A model generated the notes under the pieces. The model made no database searches. It was not told where the DNA came from and was given only the letters and a program-made list of their open reading frames with translations. Made by a program: the position numbers and the translations under genes. Positions 8,227 through 17,147 of a DNA stretch of 64,000 nt are shown here, in pieces; positions within the stretch are counted from its first letter, which is position 1; every line of letters begins with the position of its first letter. Origin of the DNA: Heliorestis convoluta. GTDB lineage: Bacteria > Bacillota > Desulfitobacteriia > Heliobacteriales > Heliobacteriaceae. The stretch lies in contig NZ_CP045875.1 of assembly GCF_009649955.1 (NCBI RefSeq), positions 372,001-436,000 of the forward strand, read 5' to 3'.

Positions 8227-8802
8227 TTATCGCACTTGCCTTCTTGCCTTTTTCTGTTCTTCCCAAGGCAAGTCTTTATCGATGAGAACGCGCGTTACTG
8301 TAACGCTAACTTCTTCAATTACCAGGCCCGTCACTTCTTCAAGGGCTTCCTGAATTCTCTTTTGTAATCGCGGGCCTAAGATGGGCACCATACCTTCTCG
8401 ATGTGTCATTACTTTCAATTGTACCGTTAGCCGCCCTGCTTCATTCACATGAAATATTTTGATATGGGCACTGCGAACACCAAATTGTCGCGTTGCAATA
8501 TCATAGATAAGCTCTTCCATGGCCCGCCGCGTCATCGTGACTTTGCCTAACTTGTTTTCTCGCAGTATGGTAGCATCTCGCTTTTTTACTGGAAGCAACA
8601 AGTAGATAAAGCGCCCAATCAAAAAGAGATAGATGGAAGAAGAGAAAGCAATAACCAAAGCAGTCGGCATACTAACAGAAAGTACATAAGGGTCTGTAGC
8701 GTCTGAGATAGTGAATCGCAGACCAAAAGAAAGAATGAAAAATGTTACTACAAGAGCGGGCAAAGCGATCAAGAGGCTCAAGAAGCGTCCTGGTATTACC
8801 AT
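8227..8802 (-). CDS. amaP: Alkaline shock response membrane anchor protein AmaP
   Basis: A 191-residue membrane protein that anchors Asp23-family proteins at the cytoplasmic membrane. Two transmembrane helices are visible (about residues 8-30 and 47-70), followed by a cytoplasmic Asp23-like domain with MTRRAMEELIYDIA and a C-terminal VIEEVSVTVTRVLID. ATG follows AAAGGAG by 7 bases. It lies directly downstream of asp23, the usual pairing, although a hairpin in the 61-base gap may reduce its expression relative to asp23. The tail is strongly basic. Confidence 0.8.
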   Translation of the reverse strand: MVIPGRFLSLLIALPALVVTFFILSFGLRFTISDATDPYVLSVSMPTALVIAFSSSIYLFLIGRFIYLLLPVKKRDATILRENKLGKVTMTRRAMEELIYDIATRQFGVRSAHIKIFHVNEAGRLTVQLKVMTHREGMVPILGPRLQKRIQEALEEVTGLVIEEVSVTVTRVLIDKDLPWEEQKKARRQVR

Positions 8803-8833
8803 CCTATTACTCCTTTCCTGATAAAATCGGAAA

Positions 8834-8857
8834 CCCCCTGAGAAGATTCTCAGGGGG
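8834..8857 (-). terminator. Hairpin between asp23 and amaP (attenuator or weak terminator)
   Basis: CCCCCTGAGAA pairs perfectly with TTCTCAGGGGG. On the minus strand the hairpin is followed by TTTCCGATTTT, an interrupted T tract, so partial termination is more likely than a full stop. It would let asp23 be made in excess of its membrane anchor. Confidence 0.5.
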
Positions 8858-8863
8858 ACATGG

Positions 8864-9256
8864 TTACTTCAACCGGTCTTCCTCTTTTGGCTCAGGAGTT
8901 ACAAAGTTAACTCCTTGAATATGGACATTGACTTCAACGACTGCCAAGCCTGTCATACTTTCAATGGATCGCTTGACATTTTCTTGTACTGCTTTGGCTA
9001 CTTCAGGAATCTTGCTGCCAAAATCGACAATAATGTTGAGGTCTACAGCCGTTTCTTTTTCACCGACTTCAACTTTTACACCTTTGGTAAGATTCTTGCG
9101 ACCTAACATTTCAGCGATACCGCCGCCAATGCCACCACTCATGGCTGTGACGCCTTCTACTTCTGTAGCAGCCAATCCTGCAATGGTTGCAACGACTTCG
9201 TTGGCAATCCGAATGTGACCATATTCAGCACTGACTTTTGTATTACCATTTTCCAT
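8864..9256 (-). CDS. Asp23/Gls24 family envelope stress response protein
   Basis: A 130-residue soluble Asp23-fold protein, similar to Bacillus YqhY and YloU. It opens with an EYGHIRIANEVVATIAGLAA segment (20 residues shown), then VEGVTAM and a GGIGGGIAEMLGRKNLTKGV loop, and ends with VVEVNVHIQGVNF. These are diagnostic of the family. In Bacillus the yqhY gene sits after accBC and is linked to acetyl-CoA carboxylase control, and the same place is kept here. ATG at 9256 has a good AGGAGG at 9 bases. A terminator separates it from accC, so it is probably its own unit with amaP. Confidence 0.88.
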   Translation of the reverse strand: MENGNTKVSAEYGHIRIANEVVATIAGLAATEVEGVTAMSGGIGGGIAEMLGRKNLTKGVKVEVGEKETAVDLNIIVDFGSKIPEVAKAVQENVKRSIESMTGLAVVEVNVHIQGVNFVTPEPKEEDRLK

Positions 9257-9411
9257 AACAGGTACCTCCTGGTATATGTTTTGAAAACACTATATAGCTT
9301 CTAATGATATTATTGTACCAGAGAAAGGGAACATATACCAGAGCTGCTATAGGACAATCTGTCCGCTACTGTCAGTTTATGCAACTTGAACAAGCAGGCT
9401 CTTCTGTCGTG

Positions 9412-9445
9412 AAAAAAGGGCCCAAACCGATTTGTCTGGGCCCTT
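9412..9445 (-). terminator. Terminator of the pycB/accB-accC operon
   Basis: On the minus strand AAGGGCCCAGAC and GTTTGGGCCCTT pair with one wobble-type mismatch around a short loop and are followed by six T. It begins 4 bases after the accC stop. Confidence 0.87.
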
Positions 9446-9449
9446 ATAA

Positions 9450-10811
9450 TTAATCTGTTAAGATATGACGTGGAATGAAGCTAGTATAAACTTCACCGGA
9501 CTGGAAGACAGGATGGGCAAGTACTCTTTGTTGGAAGGGAATGGTCGTTTTGATGCCATCAATGACAAATTCATCGAGCGCTCTTTGCATACGCTGAATG
9601 GCTTCCTCACGAGTGCGGCCCCAGACGATCAGTTTACCTACCATAGAGTCATAAAATGGTGGAATTTTATAACCGTTGTAAACAGCACTGTCGATGCGAA
9701 CACCATAACCACCAGGAATACGATATTCTTTGACTGTGCCTGGGGAAGGCATAAAGTTCCGGTCGGGATCTTCAGCATTAATTCGACATTCCATGGCCCA
9801 GCCGTTGATGACAATATCCTCCTGGCTATAGCCGAGAGGTTCACCTGTAGCAACACGAATCTGCTCTTTAATCAAGTCAATACCTGTGATCATCTCTGTA
9901 ACAGGGTGCTCAACTTGGATACGGGTGTTCATCTCAATAAAGTAATATTGACCATGCTTGTCAAGTAAGAACTCTACAGTACCGGCGTTCGCGTAGTCTA
10001 CTGCTTTGGCAGCAAGAATGGCTTGTTGGCCCATCTCATAGCGCAATTCTGGCGTCAAAGCCATGGAAGGTGCTTCTTCAATGAGCTTTTGATTCCGTCG
10101 TTGTACGGAGCAGTCACGCTCGCCAAGGTGAACGATTGTACCATGTTCGTCAGCCAAGATCTGGAACTCAATATGTCGTGGTTCTTCTACAAGCTTTTCA
10201 ATATAAACAGCTTTATTGCCAAAAGCTGCTTCTGCTTCTGCTTGCGCTGTTTGCAAAGCATTGGCTAAGTCTTTCTCCGTTTGAGCAACTCGCATTCCTC
10301 GTCCGCCACCGCCAGCAGAAGCTTTGATCAAGACAGGATAGCCAATGTCAGCTGCAATTTTTTCTGCTTCTTCTTGTGTAGTAACGACGGATTTTGAACC
10401 TGGAACGACGCGAACACCAGCGCCGATCATCGTCTCACGAGCCACTGACTTAGCACCCATTAATTCAATGGCTTTGGCACTAGGACCGATAAACTTAATC
10501 CCTACGGTCTCGCAAATCTCTGCAAAATAGGCGTTTTCTGCAAGAAAGCCATATCCTGGATGAATCGCATCTGCCTTTGCGACAGTCGCTGCACTGATAA
10601 TATTGGTAATATTCAGGTAGCTCTTGTTTGAAGGCGCTGGGCCGACGCAGTAGGCTTCATCGGCAAGTTTGACATGAAGGGCATCACGATCGGCTTCTGA
10701 AAAGACGGCCACTGTCTCAATGCCCATTTCACGGCAAGCTCGAATAATGCGAACGGCAATTTCACCACGGTTAGCTACCAATATTTTCTTAATTGTACGA
10801 CGCTCTACCAT
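9450..10811 (-). CDS. accC: Biotin carboxylase subunit (AccC; may also serve as PycA)
   Basis: ATP-dependent carboxylation of biotin on a carrier protein. The 453-residue ATP-grasp enzyme has [20 protein letters not shown] at the N-terminus, [13 protein letters not shown], the ATP-binding glycine loop [12 protein letters not shown] (about 163-174) and catalytic [14 protein letters not shown] (about 289-302). Length is typical of AccC and of stand-alone PycA. It follows the carboxyltransferase-carrier fusion by 10 bases, so its partner carrier is probably the accB domain encoded just upstream. Because that gene also carries a pyruvate carboxyltransferase domain, one AccC may serve both acetyl-CoA and pyruvate carboxylation. 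ATG at 10811 follows GGGGG. Confidence 0.93.
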   Translation of the reverse strand: MVERRTIKKILVANRGEIAVRIIRACREMGIETVAVFSEADRDALHVKLADEAYCVGPAPSNKSYLNITNIISAATVAKADAIHPGYGFLAENAYFAEICETVGIKFIGPSAKAIELMGAKSVARETMIGAGVRVVPGSKSVVTTQEEAEKIAADIGYPVLIKASAGGGGRGMRVAQTEKDLANALQTAQAEAEAAFGNKAVYIEKLVEEPRHIEFQILADEHGTIVHLGERDCSVQRRNQKLIEEAPSMALTPELRYEMGQQAILAAKAVDYANAGTVEFLLDKHGQYYFIEMNTRIQVEHPVTEMITGIDLIKEQIRVATGEPLGYSQEDIVINGWAMECRINAEDPDRNFMPSPGTVKEYRIPGGYGVRIDSAVYNGYKIPPFYDSMVGKLIVWGRTREEAIQRMQRALDEFVIDGIKTTIPFQQRVLAHPVFQSGEVYTSFIPRHILTD

Positions 10812-10821
10812 TGGTAACCCC

Positions 10822-11319
10822 CTACGCTTTTTCTATGAGGAAAAGAGTTTGACCGTATTCTACTGGTTCACCGTTTTCTACTAAAATATCGACAATAGTG
10901 CCGTTCACTTCTGCTTCGATCTGGTTCATAAGCTTCATTGCTTCAATGATACAAACGGTAGCACCTGCTTCTACTTTGCTGCCTTTTTCTACATATGGAC
11001 GGGCATCAGGAGCTGGTGCCGCATAGAAAGTACCCACCATAGGAGAGGTGATAGCCACAACGTTCGGATTATTTGCATAATCTGGCTTCGCTTCTTCAAC
11101 AGGCTTTTCTTCTACTACAGCAGGAGCAGCCAGTGCAGGTGTTGAAGTCACTACAGGGGCTGGAGCTTGAGCCTGCGTGACAACAGGTGCTTGGGCTTCT
11201 ACTGCATAAGAAAGACCTTTGCGAATTAAGACTTTTACACCGTCATTTTCCACTTGAACTTCACTGATATCCGTTCCATTGATCGCTTGAATCAGTTCTT
11301 TGACATCTTGAATGTTCAC
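10822..11319 (-). CDS. accB: Nested AccB (biotin carboxyl carrier protein) from an in-frame internal start
   Basis: Inside the pycB-accB fusion, codon 496 is GTG (11319-11317) and is preceded by AGAAGGAGG (11328-11336) with 8 bases of spacing, an ideal ribosome binding site in the middle of a coding region. Initiation there would give a free carrier of 165 residues starting [13 protein letters not shown], which is where stand-alone AccB proteins begin, with biotinyl Lys at 129. Length fits AccB (about 150-165). This suggests two products from one frame: a long PycB-BCCP and a short BCCP for acetyl-CoA carboxylase. The Shine-Dalgarno is seen directly; dual use is inferred. Confidence 0.65.
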   Translation of the reverse strand: MNIQDVKELIQAINGTDISEVQVENDGVKVLIRKGLSYAVEAQAPVVTQAQAPAPVVTSTPALAAPAVVEEKPVEEAKPDYANNPNVVAITSPMVGTFYAAPAPDARPYVEKGSKVEAGATVCIIEAMKLMNQIEAEVNGTIVDILVENGEPVEYGQTLFLIEKA

Positions 11320-12804
11320 TTCGATTTCCTCCTTCTGCGCTTTGCCTGCTGAGGCAAGGGCTTTGCGATTCTCTGGGGCAGTAGCTGCCTTGCTGACTTT
11401 ACTATCTGTGGTTGCTGTCTTTGCCTTGGTAACGGGCGCCGTACTGGTTGGCCCTGTTATATGATGGGGATCTTTGCGATAATCAAAGAATTTAAGAGCG
11501 ACTTGTGGAAAGAGTCCGTAAGAGAGAACATCTTCTTCGCTATGTGCTAAAGGACCTAGCTCTTTACGCAACTTCTCCATGGCTGGAGGAAGCAAGTCAG
11601 CAGGACGTCCTTCAATGGGGCTTTCATCTTTGAGTATCTTTTTCTGTATTTCTTCATTAATAGGCACAGGTGGCTTGCCGTAAAGACCTTTGACATACCC
11701 TTTTACTTCGCCCGGCACGAGCTTGTATCGTTCACCTAAGAGTACATTTAGAACCGCCTGCGTACCAATGATCTGGCTTGTCGGTGTTACCAGCGGTGGA
11801 TAACCCATGTCAGCGCGCACCTTTGGAATCTCTTCCAGTACATCGTTTAAGCGATGGGATGCTTTTTGCTCTTCCAATTGAGAAACTAAGTTGCTGATCA
11901 TACCACCAGGTACTTGATGATCAAACACTTGCATATCGTTAATTCGAGTCACGCCGCGACTATAGCCTAGGCGCTTGCGAAGATCTTCGAAATATCTGGT
12001 AATTTCGAAAAGTTCGTGAATATCTAAGCCCGTATCAAATTCTGTGCCCGATAAAGCTCTTACTAGCGTTTCAATGGGTGGTTGGGAAGCACCGAAAGCA
12101 AGGGGCAAAGCTGCTACATCAATAACATCAGCACCGGCATCCACACCTTTTAAGAGGGCACCTACAGCCATACCACCAATGTAGTGGGTATGCATCTGCA
12201 AAGGCAAGTCTACTTGCTCTTTGATTTTGCTAACCAATTCCCGTGCTTGAAAGGGCATGAGCAGTCCGGCCATATCCTTAATACAGAGTGAGTCTGCACC
12301 CATATCAGCCAATTTTAAAGCCGTCTCTACATAATGGTCCATCGTATGAACAGGGCTGATGGTATAGACGATAGCGGCTTGTACGTGCGCACCTGCTTCT
12401 TTGGCGTACTTAATCGGTGCTTCTACGTTACGCATATCGTTCAAAGCGTCAAAAATCCGAATAATATCGATACCATTTTCAACAGATTTGTGTACAAAAG
12501 CTTCTACAACGTCATCGGCATAATGGGTATATCCTACTAGAGATTGACCTCGTAACAACATTTGCAACTTCGTGTTGCGAAAATGGCGTCGTAATGTTCG
12601 CAAGCGCTCCCAAGGATCTTCATTCAGATAGCGCATGCAGACGTCAAAGGTGGCGCCTCCCCAGACTTCTACGGAGTGGTAGCCGATCTTGTCCATTTTG
12701 TCTACAATGGGCAGCATATCTTCTAAGCGCATGCGAGTGGCCCATAAACTTTGATGTCCGTCACGCAAAGTTGTATCGGTGACTTTTACCTGTTTGTTTG
12801 CCAT
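10822..12804 (-). CDS. Pyruvate/oxaloacetate carboxyltransferase (PycB/OadA type) fused to AccB-type biotin carrier
   Basis: A 660-residue fusion. Residues about 5-300 form the DRE-TIM-like carboxyltransferase barrel with [10 protein letters not shown] (8-17), CIKDMAG containing the carboxylated Lys, and the metal ligands in HTHYIGG. Residues 300-455 are the PYC/OAD helical domain. An Ala/Thr/Lys linker follows, then from residue 496 a complete AccB: the [17 protein letters not shown]-terminal segment, a Pro/Ala/Val-rich linker, and a biotinyl domain with EAMKLM (Lys624). Fusion to a biotinyl domain is common in OadA/PycB, but here the carrier is AccB-like over its full length and occupies the accB position before accC. 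No Na-pump OadB/OadG genes are present, which favours pyruvate carboxylase over a decarboxylase. An internal start is annotated separately. Confidence 0.88.
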   Translation of the reverse strand: MANKQVKVTDTTLRDGHQSLWATRMRLEDMLPIVDKMDKIGYHSVEVWGGATFDVCMRYLNEDPWERLRTLRRHFRNTKLQMLLRGQSLVGYTHYADDVVEAFVHKSVENGIDIIRIFDALNDMRNVEAPIKYAKEAGAHVQAAIVYTISPVHTMDHYVETALKLADMGADSLCIKDMAGLLMPFQARELVSKIKEQVDLPLQMHTHYIGGMAVGALLKGVDAGADVIDVAALPLAFGASQPPIETLVRALSGTEFDTGLDIHELFEITRYFEDLRKRLGYSRGVTRINDMQVFDHQVPGGMISNLVSQLEEQKASHRLNDVLEEIPKVRADMGYPPLVTPTSQIIGTQAVLNVLLGERYKLVPGEVKGYVKGLYGKPPVPINEEIQKKILKDESPIEGRPADLLPPAMEKLRKELGPLAHSEEDVLSYGLFPQVALKFFDYRKDPHHITGPTSTAPVTKAKTATTDSKVSKAATAPENRKALASAGKAQKEEIEVNIQDVKELIQAINGTDISEVQVENDGVKVLIRKGLSYAVEAQAPVVTQAQAPAPVVTSTPALAAPAVVEEKPVEEAKPDYANNPNVVAITSPMVGTFYAAPAPDARPYVEKGSKVEAGATVCIIEAMKLMNQIEAEVNGTIVDILVENGEPVEYGQTLFLIEKA

Positions 12805-12922
12805 TTACTTACCTCCATCACCGTCGCGGCCTGGGTCACTCTGTCACAAACCGTGTTGCCGCAATCTTTTTCATCATCCATTCTCCGTTTTTGTAGAAAG
12901 ATAGACTCCGCTGTAATATTTT

Positions 12923-12944
12923 GTCTAGTTCAATCGCACTAGAC
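12923..12944. promoter_or_regulatory. Inverted repeat in the pycB-accB leader
   Basis: GTCTAG and CTAGAC are separated by 10 bases and lie only a few bases downstream of the predicted transcription start (about 12949). It could be an operator for a repressor or a 5' hairpin of the leader. No regulator is identified. Confidence 0.4.
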
Positions 12945-12955
12945 TCCTACGTTAC

Positions 12956-12984
12956 ATTATATGAAGTTTATTAGGGTAATGCAA
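12956..12984 (-). promoter_or_regulatory. Candidate sigma-A promoter of the pycB-accB-accC operon
   Basis: Minus strand TTGCAT (12979-12984), 17-base spacer, perfect TATAAT (12956-12961). The leader to the pycB ATG is about 145 bases. The -35 box matches only the TTG. The 333-base interval between spoIIIAH and pycB otherwise holds the inverted repeat and the spoIIIA terminator, and no further gene. Confidence 0.6.
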
Positions 12985-13010
12985 GAGTTGAGAAAATGTA
13001 TACACAATAC

Positions 13011-13052
13011 AAAAAAGAGCCACCCTCTTTCCTTTTAAAGTAAGAGGGTGGC
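13011..13052 (-). terminator. Terminator downstream of the pycB promoter region / end of spoIIIA operon
   Basis: CCACCCTCTT pairs with AAGAGGGTGG (10 bp, loop 12), and on the minus strand it is followed by GCTC and six T. It closes the spoIIIA operon about 85 bases after spoIIIAH and isolates it from pycB. Confidence 0.85.
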
Positions 13053-13137
13053 TTATTATTAAGTTTGTCCTGCTTATAACGTATCTATGCCCTGGTCCCA
13101 ACGAACAGTTGCCCTATCCATCCTGCACAAAGTACTT

Positions 13138-13818
13138 TCACTGAACCATAAGCGAGATCGAGGTCGTTGAGGCACCGGTAATGCTGGACACTGTTTCAAT
13201 GACGCCTTTTTTACTATCTTTTGTTAGGTTGTCTCCTGATATAACGACTGAAACACTTCCAGGTTGAATGACGACAACAGCGTCATCGTAGCCCTGGGCA
13301 ATGAGAATTTTTTCTGTCTCTAGCTCTTTGCGCATCAATTCTGTTAAGTAAAGTAATTTTTGTTGTGCTTCTTGACGCGTCGTTTCTCCTGAGCGACTGT
13401 TATTTGTGATTTCACGGAGTAGCTCAATTTGTTGGCTTCGGGTGCGTTCTCGCTCCATGCGATATTCAGAGAAAAAGTTATTATTTTCTATGTTTTTTTG
13501 TAATTCCATCCATGGATTGGCAACGTCTTCATGCGCAAAAGGAAGATCTTCGACTACGGTAGCGGCGACAGAACTCTCTGGACTTGCTTCTATTTTTTCT
13601 TCTAGCTCTATTCCTTCTATGGTGTCCATTTTTTGAAGTACGTAAGTAAAAGCTTTATCCCCGAGTAGATGAGAGCTTTTGAAGCTTAATCCGACCAGAA
13701 GCAGGGCTGTTAGCCCTATCACCAGCAAGAAAAACCGTGGTGGGATAGGAGATCGCTTGGTAGCAGAACTTTTTTTGAAGTTACTTCCGCTCTTGCTTGA
13801 AAAACTTTGTTTCTCCAT
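13138..13818 (-). CDS. spoIIIAH: Stage III sporulation protein AH
   Basis: Mother-cell membrane protein whose extracellular domain pairs with forespore SpoIIQ to form the feeding-tube channel. 226 residues: a basic cytoplasmic N-terminus, one transmembrane helix (about residues 28-46), a linker, and a C-terminal ring-building domain containing LLREITNNSRSGETTRQEAQ, then VVIQPGSVSVVISG and a VSSITGASTTSISLMVQ tail. This domain is related to YscJ/FliF modules. Length matches the family. It lies 3 bases after spoIIIAG. Expression should depend on SigE from the operon promoter. Confidence 0.92.
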   Translation of the reverse strand: MEKQSFSSKSGSNFKKSSATKRSPIPPRFFLLVIGLTALLLVGLSFKSSHLLGDKAFTYVLQKMDTIEGIELEEKIEASPESSVAATVVEDLPFAHEDVANPWMELQKNIENNNFFSEYRMERERTRSQQIELLREITNNSRSGETTRQEAQQKLLYLTELMRKELETEKILIAQGYDDAVVVIQPGSVSVVISGDNLTKDSKKGVIETVSSITGASTTSISLMVQ

Positions 13819-13821
13819 CTT

Positions 13822-14478
13822 CTACATCCCTCCTTCTCGGGGAAAAATACTTACTTTGTGTGCCGGTACATCGAGCAAGGTACAGACGGCGCGGCTGATT
13901 TTTTCTTTGATGGCACTGTCTTTGGCGCCATCGGCAATTATCAAGACACCGGCGATTTCATAACGCATTTCTCGAACGACAACAGGCTGTTCTCTAGAGT
14001 TCGTTCCTTCTCGCATCACTACGAGTTGTCGTGCATCACTCGTGTCAGTGGTAATTCGCTCGCCGCCTTGCTTGTCCTTTTCTTCAATCGTGCGATTGTT
14101 AGCATTGACATTAATCGCATACTCCGCTTGTGTGCCCTGGGCCAAACTAACACGCACTTCTGTGGCACCTACACCCGCAATGGCAGAGAGAGCACTGGCA
14201 ACACGCTCTTCCAGCAATCGTTCCTGCGCAGCTAGTTCACTGCCTCGTTGAATCCCTGCCAATGGGTTCTGTGCCTCAATTGTTGCGGCTGCTGTGGCGG
14301 CAACAGTCCCTTCCTTGCTTTGTCGATTCATTTCATCGCTTTGAATAAGAAAAAAAGTAAGCCCGAGAAAAAAAAGAATCGCTACGAGACTGAACATTTT
14401 ATGCTTAGAGAGATTCCAAAAGTTTGTTCTAATGCTTGAGTTCTCTTTTACAATGACCCTCTCTTTTGATTTCTCCAT
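13822..14478 (-). CDS. spoIIIAG: Stage III sporulation protein AG
   Basis: Mother-cell ring component of the SpoIIIA-SpoIIQ channel. About 218 residues with a transmembrane helix near 30-47 (MFSLVAILFFLGLTFFLI) and a C-terminal ring domain with VRVSLAQGTQAEYAINVNAN, ending in VCTLLDVPAHKVSIFPREG. The second of two tandem ATG codons (14478) sits 7 bases from AGGTGG and is preferred to the first (14481). It is followed closely by spoIIIAH. Confidence 0.9.
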   Translation of the reverse strand: MEKSKERVIVKENSSIRTNFWNLSKHKMFSLVAILFFLGLTFFLIQSDEMNRQSKEGTVAATAAATIEAQNPLAGIQRGSELAAQERLLEERVASALSAIAGVGATEVRVSLAQGTQAEYAINVNANNRTIEEKDKQGGERITTDTSDARQLVVMREGTNSREQPVVVREMRYEIAGVLIIADGAKDSAIKEKISRAVCTLLDVPAHKVSIFPREGGM

Positions 14479-14539
14479 CATCTATCCACCTCGGTTTTTA
14501 ATCACTTTTTGTTGCATTTGTTTTCGTCAATGACCTTTT

Positions 14540-15181
14540 TTACTCCCACGTTACAATGATTTTCTCAACAGGTACACCATAGAGACTTGATAAAGTCTGA
14601 GCTAGCTGGGATGATAACTCCATTTTTTCATAGATTCGATTTTGTTCTGCCTCTTGTTCCACCATGGATGATACAGGGCTATCCGATGATTCGCTATCAA
14701 TTGGCTCTATCTGTACAGGTTCAACAGATGGAGACGCGAAAAGAGATCCCTGCTCATCTCGCAGATGGAGCCGAATCTGGCGAATCCCTTTTTCTTCGTT
14801 TTCATCCAATTCGATTTGTGCTTGTGCTTCTTGAATACCATTTTTGAGTGTTGCAACAGCTTCGATTTGACGCTCCAAGCGAAAACGAGCTTCTTCTCTG
14901 GCTCTATCCCAAGTCTGTTGCCGCAGGTCTTCTCCTTGCCGTTTGATTTCTTCGTAACTGCCGACCAGTTCTTCAGGCAGAGCCTGTTGACTCAATGTCT
15001 GGGACCAGTCCTGATGATGGAGCATGCTCATTAGGGGATTGAGGATGGCTACCATTATAAAAAGTCCTACAACAAGTCGTACAAGATTTTGGAGGCGGCT
15101 GTTGGGCATGAGCATGTCCAGAATGGTACCAACCAGAATGATCAGTAAAACTTGCTGGATAATGTCACTGAGGATGTTCAG
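14540..15181 (-). CDS. spoIIIAF: Stage III sporulation protein AF, probable CTG start
   Basis: Membrane component of the SpoIIIA complex. The first in-frame ATG (15115) would begin MLMPNSRLQNLVRLVVGLF and remove the first transmembrane helix that SpoIIIAF proteins carry. Extending upstream in frame gives LNILSDIIQQVLLIILVGTI, a proper first helix, starting at CTG 15181. This codon has AAGGAGG exactly 8 bases upstream, and no ATG, GTG or TTG is available in that frame before it. The product is 213 residues, close to the usual 200-210. Two helices are then present (about 5-22 and 34-52), followed by a soluble domain ending VPVEKIIVTWE. The CTG start is inferred from the ribosome site and the family. 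Confidence 0.85.
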   Translation of the reverse strand: MNILSDIIQQVLLIILVGTILDMLMPNSRLQNLVRLVVGLFIMVAILNPLMSMLHHQDWSQTLSQQALPEELVGSYEEIKRQGEDLRQQTWDRAREEARFRLERQIEAVATLKNGIQEAQAQIELDENEEKGIRQIRLHLRDEQGSLFASPSVEPVQIEPIDSESSDSPVSSMVEQEAEQNRIYEKMELSSQLAQTLSSLYGVPVEKIIVTWE

Positions 15182-15210
15182 TACACCAGCCTCCTTTCAT
15201 AGACTTTTTC

Positions 15211-16431
15211 CTATCGCATCATAACAGTAACGTTTCCTGCGCCTACAACAATCGTGAGCGCCAAGAAGAACATCATACCGACAGTGGCAACGGCACCAAA
15301 TATGAGAGCGAGACTGTTGCCTATGATATCAAGACTGTCGGCAAGAGGACTGTCACCCATCGGTTGGAGAATGGCACCAACGAGTCGATACACGATAACC
15401 ATGGCTAGTATTTTGAGAGCCGGTAAGACCGTAAGGACAATGATGATCAAAGCACCTAGAATACCGATACCATTTTTCAACAGAAGCGATGAGTTGATCA
15501 GAAGTTCAAAAGTATCGGTAACAAGACCGCCAACAACAGGAATGAAAGCATCGGTGGCATACTTGGCTGTACGCAAAGTAAGACCATCGGCTACAGCACC
15601 AACAGCACCATAAATGCTGATCACACCGAGAAAGAGCGTAATAAGCAAGCCCATCAAAAGCTTGTAACCATCTTTAACGAGATTGTAAAGGTTTTTGGTC
15701 TTAAAACTCGGAGAGATATGGTTAATAATTCCTAAGACAGTGGCAAAGAAGATAAGCGGAAAAATCCAGTTTTTTATCAATGTGCTAATGACTGTGATGG
15801 TGCCGAGAATGATAGGATGAAAAAGCGCCCCCGAGGCAAAACCACCCATGGCTGTTAGCAAGGTAAGCATGATCGGAAGTATGGCTTGCATGAATTGAAC
15901 CATGTCATCAATGGCATTGCGTCCTGTTTGAACAGCACTATGAAAACTATGTAAGGCGATGGTAATAAGAACCATGTAACCAGCGGCAAAAGCAACTTTA
16001 GACGTGGTGCTCCCATCAAAAGTAGCCTGCATGTGGTTGAGAATGGCTACAACGACAGCAAGTATGATCAATTGCCCCATTAATGCTGTGTTCGCTAAAA
16101 CTTCATGGAAAAGATAGGTTAAGACGGCTTGTAAAAGTGCCGAGAGAGAGAAGCTCACTTTACCGTCTCGGAGGTCCTGAAACAAAGTGCTAAAGTTAAT
16201 AGAAGGAAGGAATCGACCTTTATCTCGCTCAAGTTCATCAAGAAATTGTTGTAAGGCACTAAGATCGATAGCTTCGATTGTTTCTTCCACGGCTTGGGTC
16301 GTATCTGGTGATGATAAGGAATCTTGTAAAGAGAAGGGGCTTTCTTGCGCCTCTCCGAGAGAGAGGCTCCAAGGACAAGCTAGCAGGAAAAAAAAGAGAA
16401 GCACGATGACTTTTTGACTCCGAGCTTTCAT
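15211..16431 (-). CDS. spoIIIAE: Stage III sporulation protein AE
   Basis: Polytopic mother-cell membrane protein of the SpoIIIA-SpoIIQ channel, 406 residues. A signal peptide (VIVLLFFFLLACPWSLSLG, about 9-27) is followed by an acidic extracytoplasmic stretch and about seven to eight hydrophobic helices, including LMGQLIILAVVVAILNHMQA and ALIIIVLTVLPALKILAMVI. The family's AVADGLTLRTAKYATDAFIP stretch is present. It overlaps spoIIIAD by 4 bases, so the two are translationally coupled. Confidence 0.93.
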   Translation of the reverse strand: MKARSQKVIVLLFFFLLACPWSLSLGEAQESPFSLQDSLSSPDTTQAVEETIEAIDLSALQQFLDELERDKGRFLPSINFSTLFQDLRDGKVSFSLSALLQAVLTYLFHEVLANTALMGQLIILAVVVAILNHMQATFDGSTTSKVAFAAGYMVLITIALHSFHSAVQTGRNAIDDMVQFMQAILPIMLTLLTAMGGFASGALFHPIILGTITVISTLIKNWIFPLIFFATVLGIINHISPSFKTKNLYNLVKDGYKLLMGLLITLFLGVISIYGAVGAVADGLTLRTAKYATDAFIPVVGGLVTDTFELLINSSLLLKNGIGILGALIIIVLTVLPALKILAMVIVYRLVGAILQPMGDSPLADSLDIIGNSLALIFGAVATVGMMFFLALTIVVGAGNVTVMMR

Positions 16432-16829
16432 GGTCCACCTCCTTGTGGTAGGAGGTTAATCAGTGTCTCGATCAAAGCAAGAATAATAGGCAAGGCCATA
16501 ACCATGACAAGGATTTTGGCAGCCAATTCAACTTTAGAGGCAATGGCTGATTCTCCAGCGTCGCGGCAGATCTGAGCGCCAAATTCTGCAATGTACGCAA
16601 CACCAACAATTTTTAGCAGTGTCGTAAGATAGTAGCGATTGATTTGAGCTTGATGGGCTAGATCATCTAGCACCTGAAGGATGGCCGATATTTTGGTCAG
16701 TATGAAAAGAAACAGTATAACACCTGCGGCGATGCTCAATTGCACAGCCATTTCTGGTCTTTGTCTGCGAATTACAACGAGTAGGACCGTGGCGATAATA
16801 CCAACGCCTACGACTTGGAGAATCTCCAC
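16428..16829 (-). CDS. spoIIIAD: Stage III sporulation protein AD
   Basis: Small integral membrane protein (133 residues) of the SpoIIIA complex with four hydrophobic segments. GAQICRDAGESAIASKVELA (20 residues) is the strongly conserved family stretch, preceded by VGVAYIAEF. ATG at 16829 lies 27 bases after the spoIIIAC stop, behind AAGGAGG. It overlaps spoIIIAE by 4 bases. Confidence 0.93.
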   Translation of the reverse strand: MEILQVVGVGIIATVLLVVIRRQRPEMAVQLSIAAGVILFLFILTKISAILQVLDDLAHQAQINRYYLTTLLKIVGVAYIAEFGAQICRDAGESAIASKVELAAKILVMVMALPIILALIETLINLLPQGGGP

Positions 16830-16856
16830 CCTTTTTCCCTCCTTGCCAATCCCCCC

Positions 16857-17054
16857 TTAGTAGAGAAAAAAGACCGATTTGACTTCTGTAAATAGCTCAC
16901 TGATAAGCCGGATGACCATAAGGGTAACTAGAACGACGCCCCCAATCGCTAAAAGCTGAGCCAGTTCTTCTCTTCTTGCTTCTTTTAAGATGGAGTAGAA
17001 AACGGCAACAAAAATACCGATACCAGCGATTTGAAAGATTTGAAGCATGTCCAT
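16857..17054 (-). CDS. spoIIIAC: Stage III sporulation protein AC
   Basis: A 65-residue two-helix membrane protein. IFQIAGIGIFVAVFYSILKE forms helix 1 and QLLAIGGVVLVTLMVIRLI helix 2, with a short charged loop. Length and sequence are typical of SpoIIIAC (about 68 residues). ATG at 17054 follows GGGGAGG. Confidence 0.93.
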   Translation of the reverse strand: MDMLQIFQIAGIGIFVAVFYSILKEARREELAQLLAIGGVVLVTLMVIRLISELFTEVKSVFFLY

Positions 17055-17147
17055 AATTGTGTCCTCCCCTTTGAATTACGCAATTATCATTGTTTTTATC
17101 TGTAAATGAAGCTTATTGAGCCGATCTTTCTATTGTGCTTTTCATTA

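Noticed and set aside
9465-9968. 167-codon plus-strand frame opposite accC
   Set aside because: Antisense shadow of a strongly conserved gene.
10822-12804. Na-pumping oxaloacetate decarboxylase
   Set aside because: The carboxyltransferase is of that class, but OadB and OadG are absent, while AccC is adjacent.
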